DNA of 63,335 bases from an uncultured Eubacteriales bacterium (GCA_902793325.1 CADBCY010000012.1:1-63335), one strand, 5' to 3'; counted from the stretch's first letter, positions 39,612 to 50,006 are shown. A program made the numbers and translations. The notes: generated by a model from the letters alone, not told the origin.

Positions 39612-41507
39612 TCACGCCGCGCTTTTGCCGGTAAAGAAGCCCTTCAGCTTCGCCAGGCGCGCCCTGCGGCGCTTGCGGTGCTCCAGGCGCTCGCCCAGGT
39701 CGCGCGCGCCCACGCCGTAGACCAGGTAGAGTATGAGGCCGGAGATCACCATGATGAACACGGTGCTCGCGCAGCGCCGGCCGGAGCCGTTCATGTTGTA
39801 GCCGTCGCGGCCCTCCTCCGCCGTCATGGACTGTATGACCATGGCATAGCTCTTGCCGTAGCTGGAGTGGAACGTGGCGGACATGTCGTACTCGGTGAAC
39901 AGCGCGTTGAAGTTCAGCGCGAACACCGCCAGCACGCTCGGCAGCACGATGGGCAGCTTCACCCGCAGGAACGTGACCAGCGGGCTCGCGCCGAGGTTCC
40001 GGGCGGCGTCCTCCAGCTCGTCGTCGATGGCGTAGAAGGCCGCCTTCACCATGCGCAGCGCGAATGGCAGCTTGACCACCGTGTAGGCCATGATAATCAG
40101 AAAGCGCACGTTCTCCCGGTAGTACAGGTTCTTGCCCAGCACGTACCACACCTCGCCGTTGAAGAAGGTGCGGAAGGAGTAGCAAATCAGGATCGTGGGC
40201 AGCAGCCAGGGGAACAGCAGGCAGGCCTCCACGGCGGCGGCGCGCTTCCTGTTGCGGTGCTTGAAGATGTAGTTCACCGCCACCACCACGATCACGCAGG
40301 CCAGCGCCGCCGCGATGGCGGACAGCACGAAGCTCAGCCGGATGCCGCCCACGGTGTCCGCGTTGGAGAACACGCCGGAGATGACGCCCTTGCGCAGCTT
40401 CAGCTTGCCGCGGGAGGTGGTGTACTCGTAGTCCCGGGTACCGAAGTAGTTGACCAGCGTCCAGTCCGTGAGCTTCAGGCTCTTGGCGCGGATGGCCGGC
40501 CAGTTCTGGAAGGAGAACACCACGATCATCACCACGGGGGTCATGTAGATGAGGAACAGCACGTAGGCGTACACGTGCGCCAGCGCGTTGTACACCGGGT
40601 TCTGGATCTTCTGCTTCACCAGCTTGGCCTTGGTCTTGCTGACGGACAGGTAGTGGCCCTTGCGCTCGTAGTGGTTCAGCACCGTCAGCAGCACGATGGT
40701 GAACACGGCCAGGATCACCGACAGCAGGGCCGCGCGGGCCTGGGGGAACGCCTCGTCCGCCGCGGACGAGCCCGCCAGGCGCACGATCTCCGGGTTGATG
40801 GAGTTGTAGCCCAGCAGCGTGGGGGCACTCATGGCGCACAGGCCGGTGATGAAGGTCATGACCGTCAGGCTGAACAGCGTGGGCAGCAGCGTGGGCATGA
40901 CCACCCGGAACAGCACCTTGAAGGGCTTCGCGCCCAGGTTGCGGGCGGCCTCCACGGTGTTGTAGTCGATGCCGCGGATGGCGTTGCGCAAAAACAGCGC
41001 GTGGTTCGAGGTACAGGCGAAGGTCATGGTGAACAGCACGGCGTTGAAGCCGGTGAACCACTGCTTGTTCATCATGGGGAACATCTGCACCAGCCAGCTC
41101 GTCAGCATGCCGTCCTTGTCGTAGAGGAACTGGTAGCCGGTGACCAGCGCCACGCCGGAGTAGATCAGCGTGGTCATGTAGCCCATGCGCAGGATCTTCG
41201 CGCCCTTGATGTCGAAGTACTCGGTGAGCAGCACGATGCTCACGCCCACGACGTTCACCGTGATCACCAGGCACACCGCCAGCTTCAGCGAGTTCACCAC
41301 GAAGCTGGGCATGTTGCCCGCGGCGAAGAAGCGCAGCACCGCCAGGGGATCCATCCGGCCCGCGGCGTCGCGGGTGGTGAAGATGGAGGTGAGCGTGTTC
41401 AGGCACGGCACCACCATGAACCCCAGGAACAGGTACGCGAACAGCGCGCCGCCGAACACCTTCCACAGCAGGGAGAGGTCCGGCCCTTGCTTTTTCTTCA
41501 GCTCCAT
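39612..41507 (-). CDS. ABC transporter permease, double-length (FbpB/ThiP type)
   Basis: 631 residues with about twelve helices, formed by two permease units fused in tandem. Each half has an EAA loop: VEAARNLGAKPFKVLFRVVM in the first and LEDAARNLGASPLVTFLRVK in the second. This arrangement is typical of ferric iron, thiamine and 2-aminoethylphosphonate type importers. It lies between the ATPase gene upstream (10-base gap) and the end of the operon. The cargo cannot be decided from the permease. Confidence 0.9.
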   Translation of the reverse strand: MELKKKQGPDLSLLWKVFGGALFAYLFLGFMVVPCLNTLTSIFTTRDAAGRMDPLAVLRFFAAGNMPSFVVNSLKLAVCLVITVNVVGVSIVLLTEYFDIKGAKILRMGYMTTLIYSGVALVTGYQFLYDKDGMLTSWLVQMFPMMNKQWFTGFNAVLFTMTFACTSNHALFLRNAIRGIDYNTVEAARNLGAKPFKVLFRVVMPTLLPTLFSLTVMTFITGLCAMSAPTLLGYNSINPEIVRLAGSSAADEAFPQARAALLSVILAVFTIVLLTVLNHYERKGHYLSVSKTKAKLVKQKIQNPVYNALAHVYAYVLFLIYMTPVVMIVVFSFQNWPAIRAKSLKLTDWTLVNYFGTRDYEYTTSRGKLKLRKGVISGVFSNADTVGGIRLSFVLSAIAAALACVIVVVAVNYIFKHRNRKRAAAVEACLLFPWLLPTILICYSFRTFFNGEVWYVLGKNLYYRENVRFLIIMAYTVVKLPFALRMVKAAFYAIDDELEDAARNLGASPLVTFLRVKLPIVLPSVLAVFALNFNALFTEYDMSATFHSSYGKSYAMVIQSMTAEEGRDGYNMNGSGRRCASTVFIMVISGLILYLVYGVGARDLGERLEHRKRRRARLAKLKGFFTGKSAA

Positions 41508-41517
41508 GGCCGCCTCC

Positions 41518-42519
<1,002 letters not shown>

Positions 42520-42654
42520 GAGCGGTCGCTCCTTCTTTTGAGCTGTCGGCCGTCAGCCGTCTGTCACCGGCCTGATCGCGGCTGACGCACAGCCGGATGC
42601 TCTCCGGCGATTCGGCGAAAAGCCGGCGGCTGATCGCCAATGGCGTTTTTACTG

Positions 42655-42682
42655 AAAAGCGGGCCCGAACGGGCCCGCTTTT
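42655..42682. terminator. strong hairpin between binding protein and ATPase genes
   Basis: A 12-base-pair perfect stem AAAAGCGGGCCC with loop GAAC and T-rich arm on either strand. It sits just past the binding-protein stop and may act as a partial terminator, lowering transcription into the ATPase and permease genes. Confidence 0.75.
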
Positions 42683-42694
42683 CCGCAGATCGCC

Positions 42695-43897
42695 TTATGC
42701 CTCGGGCGCGGCCTGGGTCAGGGTCGCCCAATCGAGGTTGTCCCAGTCGGGCTCGGCGGGGGCGTCGGCGTTGTCGGCCCAGTAGAAGCCCAGGTTGGTC
42801 ATGATGTTCGTCCACTCGGAGGAGTGCGCGCCCACGTACTCGGCGTAGGTCATGTCGGTGCCTTCCACCTTGTTCAGGCTGAAGTTGGGGATGGCGTAGA
42901 TGGCGGGCACCTCGTCGAACAGCTCGGCCACGGCGTCCTCGTTGCAGGGATAGCTGTCGAACTCGTCGGACCACTCGATCTGGGTCTCGGCGGAGCCGAA
43001 CCACTCGGCGAAGGCCTTGACTTCCTCGGTCTGCTCCTCGGTGCGGTTGGGGTTATCGAGCACGCCGATGTACTCGGCGATGTAGTAGGTGCCGTCGTCG
43101 ATGTCCACCAGGTTCCAGTTTTCGGGCTCCAGCGTGCCGCGCAGCGGGTTCTCGGCGGTCTCCTCGGCGGCCTCGATGTTGCCGTACAGGGAGCTGGAGT
43201 AGAAGGTGGAGAGCTGCACGTCGCCGCGGATCAGCGGATCCAGGCCGTACTTGTCGCCGGTGTTGTTGCCGTTGGCGCAGTAGGCCCACAGCGTCTTCCA
43301 GCCGTCCACGCTGATGCCGCCCGCCGGGGAGGTGGGATCGGTGAAGGCGTACAGCATGGCGTTGTTGATGTTCATGTTGGTAGTGCCGCCGACCTTGCCC
43401 TGGCGGTACCAGGTATAGCCGCTGTCCACGATGTCGGCCCAGTGCTGGAAGTGGACTTCCTCGCCGTTGGTGCCCAGCTCGTCGTTGCGGTAGAGCATCA
43501 GGATGTTCTGGATGACCAGGCCGTAGGCCTTGCCGTCATACTTGTAGGCGCCCACCTTGTCGGCCCAGGAGGGGGTCCAGTCCATGACCTTCAGGTTCTC
43601 GTAGGTGCCGTTGACCAGCTGGGACCAGCGGACCTCGTTCAGGCCGAAGATGATGTCGCCATCCTTGTTCTCGTTGGCGGCCTGCACGGCGGCGGTGTCG
43701 CCGGAGATGACGGAGTTGTCGTCCAGAGAAATGTCAAAGCCCGCTTCCTTGGCCGCCTCGACCAGCCAGGTCACGCGCTCGGGGGAGTTGGAGTTGGAAT
43801 AGATGCGGATGGTATAGCCCTCCGCGCCGGCGGGCACGACGGCCAGCATGGAAACCAGCAGTGCCAGGGCAAATACGCAAGCCAGGAATTTCTTCAT
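42695..43897 (-). CDS. ABC transporter extracellular solute-binding protein
   Basis: 400 residues from the ATG at 43897 after CGGGAGGAC. Signal peptide MKKFLACVFALALLVSMLAV with cleavage near AGA-EG and no lipobox. The mature part (YTIRIYSNSNSPERVTWLVE, AKEAGFDISLDDNSVISGDT) follows the type 2 periplasmic-binding fold of the iron/phosphonate-type family. Two Tyr-rich stretches (YTWYRQGK, DDGTYYIAEYIG) may contact the ligand, but the Tyr pair of ferric binders is not clear. The AraC gene divergent from it is the likely regulator. Ligand unknown. Confidence 0.88.
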   Translation of the reverse strand: MKKFLACVFALALLVSMLAVVPAGAEGYTIRIYSNSNSPERVTWLVEAAKEAGFDISLDDNSVISGDTAAVQAANENKDGDIIFGLNEVRWSQLVNGTYENLKVMDWTPSWADKVGAYKYDGKAYGLVIQNILMLYRNDELGTNGEEVHFQHWADIVDSGYTWYRQGKVGGTTNMNINNAMLYAFTDPTSPAGGISVDGWKTLWAYCANGNNTGDKYGLDPLIRGDVQLSTFYSSSLYGNIEAAEETAENPLRGTLEPENWNLVDIDDGTYYIAEYIGVLDNPNRTEEQTEEVKAFAEWFGSAETQIEWSDEFDSYPCNEDAVAELFDEVPAIYAIPNFSLNKVEGTDMTYAEYVGAHSSEWTNIMTNLGFYWADNADAPAEPDWDNLDWATLTQAAPEA

Positions 43898-43957
43898 GAT
43901 GTTGTCCTCCCGTTCTTTTTTCGGGAAAGCGGGTCTGCTTTCCCCATCCATTTACCT

Positions 43958-43986
43958 ATTATACTCACTTTCGCCCCATTTTGCAA
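43958..43986 (-). promoter_or_regulatory. promoter of binding-protein importer
   Basis: Minus strand: TTGCAA (43986-43981), a 17-base spacer, TATAAT (43963-43958). Confidence 0.65.
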
Positions 43987-44048
43987 TACACAAATTTAAT
44001 AAATGCCGGGCTTCCGCGCCGGGGGCGGGGCGGTCAGCAGAAATCCGA

Positions 44049-44077
44049 TGGACAAGCCTTGCGCGGTGATGTATAAT
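44049..44077 (+). promoter_or_regulatory. promoter of AraC regulator gene
   Basis: TGGACA (44049-44054), a 17-base spacer, TATAAT (44072-44077). Divergent from the importer promoter about 65 bases away. Confidence 0.65.
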
Positions 44078-44101
44078 GATCGCATGCGGAGGTGAGGCGC
44101 C

Positions 44102-45010
44102 ATGCGGCACAACTACTACGCGGACGACCTGCAGAACAACATCGTGGGCACCTGTCCCCACGAGGTGTTCTACATCGCGCCCCAGGAGGTGGAGCCCAAC
44201 AACCTGTACATCCAGGTGAACCGGGCGGGCATCGCGCTGCACACGCCCGCGGACTTCCTCATCACCCGCGACGACACCTACCCCTACAGCATGATCCACT
44301 GCGTGCTGTACGGCAAGGGCTCGGTGTCCACGCGGGGGCACGCGCACCCCGTGAGCGCGCGGCAGGCGTTCGTGCTCAGCAGCAACGAGGGCCACATGTA
44401 CTCCTCCGACCCCAAGGACCCCATGGGCGTGGTGTGGGTGGAGTACGCGGGCGGCAACAGCGCGCAGCTGACCTCCCACATCCTGGACCTGGGCGGGCCG
44501 GTATACGACGGCCCGGTGTTCACGGAGATCGTGAACCTGATGACCTCCATACTCTACCAGGCCCGCCAGGAGGGCCCGGGTATCAGCCAGCTCCTGTACG
44601 GCATCCTGATGGCGCTGTGCCGGCAGGTGGACGTGGACAGCGGCAAGCGGCCCGTGAACCACGAGATCCTGAAGTACATCGACGAGAACATCGACCACCG
44701 GCTGACGCTGGCGGAGGTGTCGCAGGTGTTCGGCTACCACCCCGCGTACTTCTCCAGCCTGTTCTCCAAGACGGTCGGCGTCACGTTCTCAAAATACCTG
44801 ATGGGCCGCAAGATCAGCCACGCCTGCTACCTGCTGGAGACCACCGACTGGTCGGTGGACCGCATCGCGCGCGAGCTGGGCTTCTGCGACATCAGCCACT
44901 TCATCCAGCGCTTCAAGGCGCTGAAGGGCATCACGCCCATGGCCTACCGCGGGGCGAGCCTGCTGTACCAGAAGAAGCACACCGCCCGCCGGCCGGACAA
45001 CGCGCGGTGA
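44102..45010 (+). CDS. AraC family transcriptional regulator with cupin N-terminus
   Basis: 302 residues. Residues about 40-130 form an AraC-type cupin (HCVLYGKGSVSTRGHAHPVS). The C-terminus has two helix-turn-helix motifs: LTLAEVSQVFGYHPAYFSSL and DRIARELGFCDISHFIQRFK followed by GITPMAYR. GGAGGTGAG precedes the ATG. It is divergent from a binding-protein-dependent importer, the usual arrangement for a substrate-responsive activator of that importer. Confidence 0.9.
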   Translation: MRHNYYADDLQNNIVGTCPHEVFYIAPQEVEPNNLYIQVNRAGIALHTPADFLITRDDTYPYSMIHCVLYGKGSVSTRGHAHPVSARQAFVLSSNEGHMYSSDPKDPMGVVWVEYAGGNSAQLTSHILDLGGPVYDGPVFTEIVNLMTSILYQARQEGPGISQLLYGILMALCRQVDVDSGKRPVNHEILKYIDENIDHRLTLAEVSQVFGYHPAYFSSLFSKTVGVTFSKYLMGRKISHACYLLETTDWSVDRIARELGFCDISHFIQRFKALKGITPMAYRGASLLYQKKHTARRPDNAR

Positions 45011-45137
45011 GCGGAATCAAACCGCAATGTGACCTGCGCTTTACCTCCAGCACACAAAAAAGTCATATCCTGTTCTCTGGATTTCCGGGGTGTTCGGCGT
45101 TATAATGGACGTGGAACACAGACGAGGAGGCGAGCGC

Positions 45138-45251
45138 ATGACCGACGAAAAGCAGACCGCCGAGCGGGAACTGCCGACCCCCATCGGGGAGGATATGGAC
45201 ATTGACTTCTGGACGCTGCTCATCGAGAGCAGAATCATCCAGGCAGGATAA
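45138..45251 (+). CDS. small 37-residue protein
   Basis: MTDEKQTAERELPTPIGEDM followed by DIDFWTLLIESRIIQAG and TAA. GAGGAGG lies six bases before the ATG and TATAAT at 45101-45106 could be its -10 box, so expression is plausible. The end FWTLLIESRIIQAG resembles the first beta strand of ClpP-type proteases, but the protein stops there. It may be a genuine micropeptide or the 5' stub of a ClpP-like gene. Function unknown. Confidence 0.5.
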   Translation: MTDEKQTAERELPTPIGEDMDIDFWTLLIESRIIQAG

Positions 45252-45254
45252 ACC

Positions 45255-45290
45255 ACGGCGCCCTTCGGTCCGCAGACCGGAGGGCGCCGT
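45255..45290. terminator. hairpin between convergent genes
   Basis: ACGGCGCCCT-CGGTC pairs with GACCG-AGGGCGCCGT (one mismatch) around a CGCA loop. It lies between the 37-residue ORF and the esterase stop. Confidence 0.65.
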
Positions 45291-45314
45291 CAGCGTCCGG
45301 GCAGGCCGCCGGGG

Positions 45315-46388
45315 CTACCGGAACAGCATGGGCAGGAAGTCGTGGATGCAGCGCCGCCAGACGCTCCAGTCGTGCCCGCCGGGGAAGGTGCGCCGGGTGA
45401 TGTTCAGCGGCCGGCCCGCCAGCATGGCGTCGTCGGCGGCAAAGCGGTCGAAGAACACGTCCTCGGTGCCCATGGCCCGGTAGAACACCCGGAAGTCGGC
45501 GTTGAACCGCTCGGGGTCGTCCAGGATCCGCGTGTGCGGCTCCCGCTCCCGGCTCCAGGGCGCGTTCAGGAAGCCGCTGAACAGTCCGGCGTAGCCGAAG
45601 CGGTCGGAGTGGGTCAGCGTCACGAGGCTGGTCTGGTAGCTGCCCATGCTCAGCCCCGCCATGGCGCGGCTCCACTTGTCGGTGAGGACGGGGTAATCGG
45701 CTTCGACGAAGGGGATCAGATCCTCCACCAGGATGCGGGGGAACATCATGCCGCGGTCGCGGTTCCTGCCGTCCCAGGCCATGCCGTTGCCCATCACGAC
45801 GATCATCTCGGCCATCTCGCCGTCGTGCAGCAGCCGGTCGGCGATGCGCCCCAGGTGGCCCTGGTACACCCAGCCGGTCTCGTTCTCGCCGTAGCCGTGC
45901 TGCAGGTACAGCACCGGGTAGCGCCTGGCCGGGTCGAAGGCCGGGGGCGTGTATACCAGGCAGACCTCCAGCCGCCCGCTGACGCGGGAGGGATAGTACC
46001 GCCGGGTCACCGCGCCGTGGGGGATGTCCGCGAGCGCGTCCCAGTCCTCGCCGGGCACGGGCACGTCCACGAAGTTCATCGGGCGGCAGCAGCCGTAGCC
46101 GATGGGCAGGTAGGGGCAGAGCACGTCCGCGCCGTCGATCTTCAGGAAGAAGTACTTGAAGCCGCGGCCCAGGTCCACGTCGCCCGTCCACATGCCGCCC
46201 TCGTCGCGGGCCAGCGGGGAGAGCGTCCCGAACTGGTCGATGGCGACCTCCCGCGCCCGGGGCGCCAGCACGTGGAAGCGCACGCGGCCGTCGGGCAGCA
46301 GCTCGTAGCCCTGGTCGCCGTCGCGGTCCGGTTCGCCGTAGTAGGGATCAAAGGATACCGCCGTATCCAGCGGCCATGGACTGTTCAT
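45315..46388 (-). CDS. CE1-like carbohydrate/feruloyl esterase
   Basis: 357 residues. An N-terminal E-set/CBM48-like domain (about 30-90, VRFHVLAPRAREVAIDQFGT) precedes an alpha/beta-hydrolase of the esterase D/CE1 type: YPVLYLQHGYGENETGWV (oxyanion loop), AMAGLSMGSYQTSL with the nucleophile Ser near 245, and GGHDWSVWR with the catalytic His. There is no signal peptide, so it acts in the cytoplasm, probably on imported esterified oligosaccharides such as feruloylated or acetylated xylan fragments. A GGAGG site precedes the ATG. Exact substrate not determined. Confidence 0.87.
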   Translation of the reverse strand: MNSPWPLDTAVSFDPYYGEPDRDGDQGYELLPDGRVRFHVLAPRAREVAIDQFGTLSPLARDEGGMWTGDVDLGRGFKYFFLKIDGADVLCPYLPIGYGCCRPMNFVDVPVPGEDWDALADIPHGAVTRRYYPSRVSGRLEVCLVYTPPAFDPARRYPVLYLQHGYGENETGWVYQGHLGRIADRLLHDGEMAEMIVVMGNGMAWDGRNRDRGMMFPRILVEDLIPFVEADYPVLTDKWSRAMAGLSMGSYQTSLVTLTHSDRFGYAGLFSGFLNAPWSREREPHTRILDDPERFNADFRVFYRAMGTEDVFFDRFAADDAMLAGRPLNITRRTFPGGHDWSVWRRCIHDFLPMLFR

Positions 46389-46522
46389 AGGATCGACCTC
46401 CTTTCCTGTATTCTAGCAGGAAATGCCCCGCGTTGCAACCGCCGGCGGCGCAATCGCAAGCGACGGCCGGTCGCCGGACAACGGATGCGCGGCCCCGGCA
46501 GGCGGCAAACGCTCCCCCGCCC

Positions 46523-46551
46523 TTGCTTTTCGGCGCGGGGTCCGCTATAAT
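46523..46551 (+). promoter_or_regulatory. promoter of HD-GYP gene
   Basis: TTGCTT (46523-46528), a 17-base spacer, TATAAT (46546-46551), 34 bases before the ATG. Confidence 0.65.
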
Positions 46552-46584
46552 GGTAGGGACAAACCACCGCCGGGAGGTGAAGCC

Positions 46585-48282
46585 ATGGCCGCCGCGTTCT
46601 ACGCCGTCACGCTCGCGCTGTCGCTGGCGCTGGCGCTGCTGTACGTGTTCATCTGGCACAAGCACTTCGACGCGCACATCACGCTGATCTTCGCGCTGGT
46701 GCCCATCGTCAACCTCGGCTACGCCATGCTGGCGCGCGCGCAGTCGCTGGAGGCGGCGCTGATGGCCCGCCGGATCACCTACCTGGGCGGCTGCTACCTG
46801 CTGCTGTTCATCACGCTGGCCGTGTTCAGCCAGTGCGACATCCGGCTGAACCGCTGGCTGCGCGCGGCGATGACGGTGTTCAACAGCATCGTCTACCTGT
46901 CGGCGCTGAGCATCGGCCACACCCGCCTTTTCTACGCGGAGGTCCGCTTCGAGCAGGTGGACGGCGCCTACCAGCTCCTCCGGCAGTACGGGCCGATGCA
47001 CGCCGTGTTCCGCTGGATGATCGGCGCCTACTGCCTGATGAGCCTGGCCGCGCTGGCCTACGGCTTCCGGCGGAAGAACCAGGTCTCGCGCAAGGCGCTG
47101 TACCTGATGCTGCTGCCGGAGATCCTCTGCGTGCTCAGCTACTTCGGCGGGCGGCAGCTCGTGCGGCAGGTGGAGCTCATCCCCGCGGCGTACACGGTGG
47201 CGCTGGCCACGTTCCTCATCATCGCCTACCGCATCAGCCTGTACGACGTGACCGACACCGCCATCGACTCCCTGGTGGAGAGCGGGGACACCGGCTTCGC
47301 GTCGTTCGACTTCCGGCTCAACTACCTCGGCAGCAACGAGACCGCGCGCGCCGTGTTCCCGGCGCTGAACGGGCTGACCGTGGACGGGCCCATCCACCGC
47401 GACGAGTGGATGCGGGCGCACGCGCTGAAGTGGCTGGATGCCTTCCGGAAGGACGAGGCGCAGAACACCGCCTGCTGCGAGCAGAACGGCCGCACCTACC
47501 TGATCCGCGTCAGCTACCTGTTCGACGGGCGGCGCAACCGCGGCTACCAGCTCTTCATCACCGACGACACCCGCAACCAGGAGTATATCCGCCTGATCAA
47601 CACCTACAACACCCAGTTGCAACTGGAGGTGGCGGAGAAGACGGAGCACATCGTGGAGATGCACGACAAGCTGATCCTGGGCATGGCGACCATGGTGGAG
47701 AGCCGGGACAATTCCACCGGCGGGCACATCCGGCGCACCAGCGAGGGCGTGCGGATGCTGGTGGAGGAGCTGCGGAAGGAAGCGGGCCGCGACCTCTCGG
47801 AGGCGTTCTGCAAGGACCTCATCAAGGCCGCGCCGATGCACGACCTCGGCAAGATCGCCGTGGACGACGTGATCCTGCGCAAGCCGGGGCGTTTCACCCC
47901 GGAGGAATTCGACAAGATGAAGGCCCACGCCGCCGAGGGCGCGCGCATCGTGCGGGCCATCCTGGAGGGCACCGAGGACGAGGCCTTCCGGCGCATCGCG
48001 GAGAACGTGGCCCACTACCACCACGAGCGCTGGGACGGCTCCGGGTACCCCGAGGGGCTGAAGGGCGAGGCCATCCCGCTGGAGGCGCGGATCATGGCCA
48101 TCGCCGACGTATACGACGCGCTGGTCAGCAAGCGCGTGTACAAGGACAGCATGTCCTTCGAGCAGGCCGACGCCATCATACTCGACGGCATGGGCCGCCA
48201 CTTCGACCGGGGGCTGGAGGCCTGCTACATCGCCGCCCGGCCCCGGCTGGAGGCGTACTACGCGGAGCTGGGGCAGGGCTGA
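46585..48282 (+). CDS. 7TM membrane protein with HD-GYP domain
   Basis: 565 residues from the ATG at 46585 (GGGAGGTGA upstream). Residues 1-215 contain about seven membrane helices like the histidine-kinase N-terminal 7TM sensor. A PAS-like segment (about 235-340) and a coiled linker follow. The HD-GYP metal-phosphohydrolase begins near 370: MVESRDNSTGGHIRRTS, APMHDLGKIAVDD and HHERWDGSGYPEGL. All metal-binding His/Asp and the GYP motif are present, so it should hydrolyse a cyclic dinucleotide such as c-di-GMP. No GGDEF protein is in the window. Confidence 0.9.
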   Translation: MAAAFYAVTLALSLALALLYVFIWHKHFDAHITLIFALVPIVNLGYAMLARAQSLEAALMARRITYLGGCYLLLFITLAVFSQCDIRLNRWLRAAMTVFNSIVYLSALSIGHTRLFYAEVRFEQVDGAYQLLRQYGPMHAVFRWMIGAYCLMSLAALAYGFRRKNQVSRKALYLMLLPEILCVLSYFGGRQLVRQVELIPAAYTVALATFLIIAYRISLYDVTDTAIDSLVESGDTGFASFDFRLNYLGSNETARAVFPALNGLTVDGPIHRDEWMRAHALKWLDAFRKDEAQNTACCEQNGRTYLIRVSYLFDGRRNRGYQLFITDDTRNQEYIRLINTYNTQLQLEVAEKTEHIVEMHDKLILGMATMVESRDNSTGGHIRRTSEGVRMLVEELRKEAGRDLSEAFCKDLIKAAPMHDLGKIAVDDVILRKPGRFTPEEFDKMKAHAAEGARIVRAILEGTEDEAFRRIAENVAHYHHERWDGSGYPEGLKGEAIPLEARIMAIADVYDALVSKRVYKDSMSFEQADAIILDGMGRHFDRGLEACYIAARPRLEAYYAELGQG

Positions 48283-48359
48283 CGCGGGTGCGCGGCGCGC
48301 TCTCCTGCGGGGAAGTCGCGGCCCCGCCGCCCGAAATCGCCATCATCGGAGGCAGTTAA

Positions 48360-48863
48360 ATGTATAACGAACTGACGGAAGTGGACATCCGCAAGATGCA
48401 GGAGGAGATCGACTACAAGACGCGGGTGGTGCGGCCCAAGTGCATCGAGGACCTGCAGACGGCGCGCGGCTTCGGCGACCTCAGCGAAAACTATGAGTAC
48501 AAGGCCGCCAAGCAGGAGCTGCGCCGCGTGGACAGCCGCCTGCGCTACCTGAAGCGCATGATCGCCACGGCGAAGGTGATCCGCACCGACTCCCGGGAGG
48601 GCGTCGCGGGGCTGTTCGACCGCGTGGAGCTCTACTACGAGGACGACGACGAGACCGAGACCATCACCCTGATGACCACGCTCAGGGAGGACGCCGTGAA
48701 GGGCATCATCAGCAAGGAATCCCCGCTGGGCCGGGCCGTGATGGGCCGCCGCGTGGGCGACCGGGTACTGGTGAAGGTGAACGACGAGATCAGCTACTAC
48801 GTGACCATACGCTCGATCCAAAAGGGCACGGACGACGACTCGCTGCCCATCAGCAGCTTCTAG
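48360..48863 (+). CDS. GreA/GreB family transcription elongation factor
   Basis: 167 residues. The N-terminal antiparallel coiled coil carries GFGDLSENYEYKAAKQEL, whose acidic tip (Asp, Glu) enters RNA polymerase and stimulates transcript cleavage. The C-terminal FKBP-like domain ends ISKESPLGRAVMGRRVGDRV, then LVKVNDEISYYVTIRSI. The body is slightly longer than classical GreA. GGAGG precedes the ATG. It is a single gene between an HD-GYP gene and a terminator. Confidence 0.9.
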   Translation: MYNELTEVDIRKMQEEIDYKTRVVRPKCIEDLQTARGFGDLSENYEYKAAKQELRRVDSRLRYLKRMIATAKVIRTDSREGVAGLFDRVELYYEDDDETETITLMTTLREDAVKGIISKESPLGRAVMGRRVGDRVLVKVNDEISYYVTIRSIQKGTDDDSLPISSF

Positions 48864-48920
48864 GGCGCGGCAGGGCCCGCGAGGAAGGACTGTCGCAGGA
48901 CGCAGCCTCGCCGGTCACCG

Positions 48921-48955
48921 CGAAGCAGGGGCGCCATATTGGCGCCCCTGCTTCG
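48921..48955. terminator. bidirectional terminator (GreA / lgt)
   Basis: A perfect 16-base-pair stem CGAAGCAGGGGCGCCA with a three-base loop TAT, between the convergent Gre-factor and lgt genes. Confidence 0.85.
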
Positions 48956-48962
48956 TGATGGG

Positions 48963-49898
48963 CTATTCGGCCGGATCGCCCGGGGCGGCCCCCTGCGTTT
49001 TGCGCGCCGGCGGGGCTGCCTCCCCCGCCGTGGCGGCGATTTCAAACGCCAGCGCGGCGGCGGCGGGGATCAGCGCCAACGCCAGCCGCCCGGCCAGCGC
49101 CGGCGGCGCCATCGCCAGGCAGCACAGCAGGCCCGCCAGGCGCAGGCGCTTCCTGCGGCCCAGCACAAGCCCCAGCGCGGCGCAGGCGATCAGTACCGCC
49201 AGGCTCAACAGCTGCGACACGCGCAGCGGCCCCAGGTACAGGCTGTCCGCCCGCAGCCCTTCCACCAGCGCGCGCTCCAGCGCGTAGAGGAACGCATAGG
49301 CGGCGAAGGTCGCGCCGCTGCGGCGGAAAAGGCGCTTTCGCTCCCCCAGCAGCAGCAACAGCACGATGGCCAGGCACCACGCGGATTCATAGAAGAACGT
49401 GGCGTAATGCCACCGGCCGTCGGCGGCGATGTACACGCCGATGGGAAAGGCGCGCTGCCAGTCGTACCGCACCGCGGCGCCGTAGGCCTCCTGGTTGATG
49501 AAGTTGCCCCAGCGCCCGACGGCCTGGCCCAGCGCGAAGCACGGTGCCGCCAGGTCCGCGAGCCGCAGGAAGGGCAGAGCGCGGCGCCTGGCGTAGACCA
49601 GCCCGCCCGCGAGCGCGCCCAGTATACCGCCGTAGATGGCCAGCCCGCCTTCCCACACGAACAGCGCGCGCAGCGGCTCGGCGGCGTAGCTCTGCCAGGA
49701 GAACAGCACGAAGTACAGCCGCGCGCCGACGATGGCGCAGGGTACGCCCAGCAGCACCAGGTCCACGGACACGTCCGCCGGCAGGCCCAGGCGCTTCTCC
49801 CGCGCCCGACCCAGCAGCGTCCCCAGCCCGATGCCCAGCGCGATGAGCACCCCGTACCAGCGCACGTTCAGGCCGAATACCCGAAAGCCGTTTGCCAT
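48963..49898 (-). CDS. lgt: prolipoprotein diacylglyceryl transferase
   Basis: 311 residues with seven membrane helices. VRWYGVLIALGIGLGTLLGR is the N-terminal block, WEGGLAIYGGILGALAGGLV the second, and GRWGNFINQEAYGAAV near 127 the Lgt signature with the essential Arg/Asn region. It transfers diacylglycerol from phosphatidylglycerol to the lipobox Cys of prolipoproteins, for example the LSAC protein at 28 kb. The C-terminal tail (about 280-311) is Ala/Pro-rich and longer than usual. Confidence 0.95.
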   Translation of the reverse strand: MANGFRVFGLNVRWYGVLIALGIGLGTLLGRAREKRLGLPADVSVDLVLLGVPCAIVGARLYFVLFSWQSYAAEPLRALFVWEGGLAIYGGILGALAGGLVYARRRALPFLRLADLAAPCFALGQAVGRWGNFINQEAYGAAVRYDWQRAFPIGVYIAADGRWHYATFFYESAWCLAIVLLLLLGERKRLFRRSGATFAAYAFLYALERALVEGLRADSLYLGPLRVSQLLSLAVLIACAALGLVLGRRKRLRLAGLLCCLAMAPPALAGRLALALIPAAAALAFEIAATAGEAAPPARKTQGAAPGDPAE

Positions 49899-49966
49899 AC
49901 CGTTCCCCCTTAACGCGCGGGAAAGAATCCCGTCACATTCCGGCCAATTTGATGCGATGTTGACCC

Positions 49967-49996
49967 ATTATAATCTTTTTAACACGGAAATGTCAA
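49967..49996 (-). promoter_or_regulatory. promoter of lgt
   Basis: Minus strand: TTGACA (49996-49991), an 18-base spacer, TATAAT (49972-49967). Confidence 0.75.
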
Positions 49997-50006
49997 CACA
50001 ACCGCA

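Noticed and set aside
46348-48201. 617-codon antisense open frame over the HD-GYP gene
   Set aside because: HD-GYP motifs and promoter support the plus strand only.
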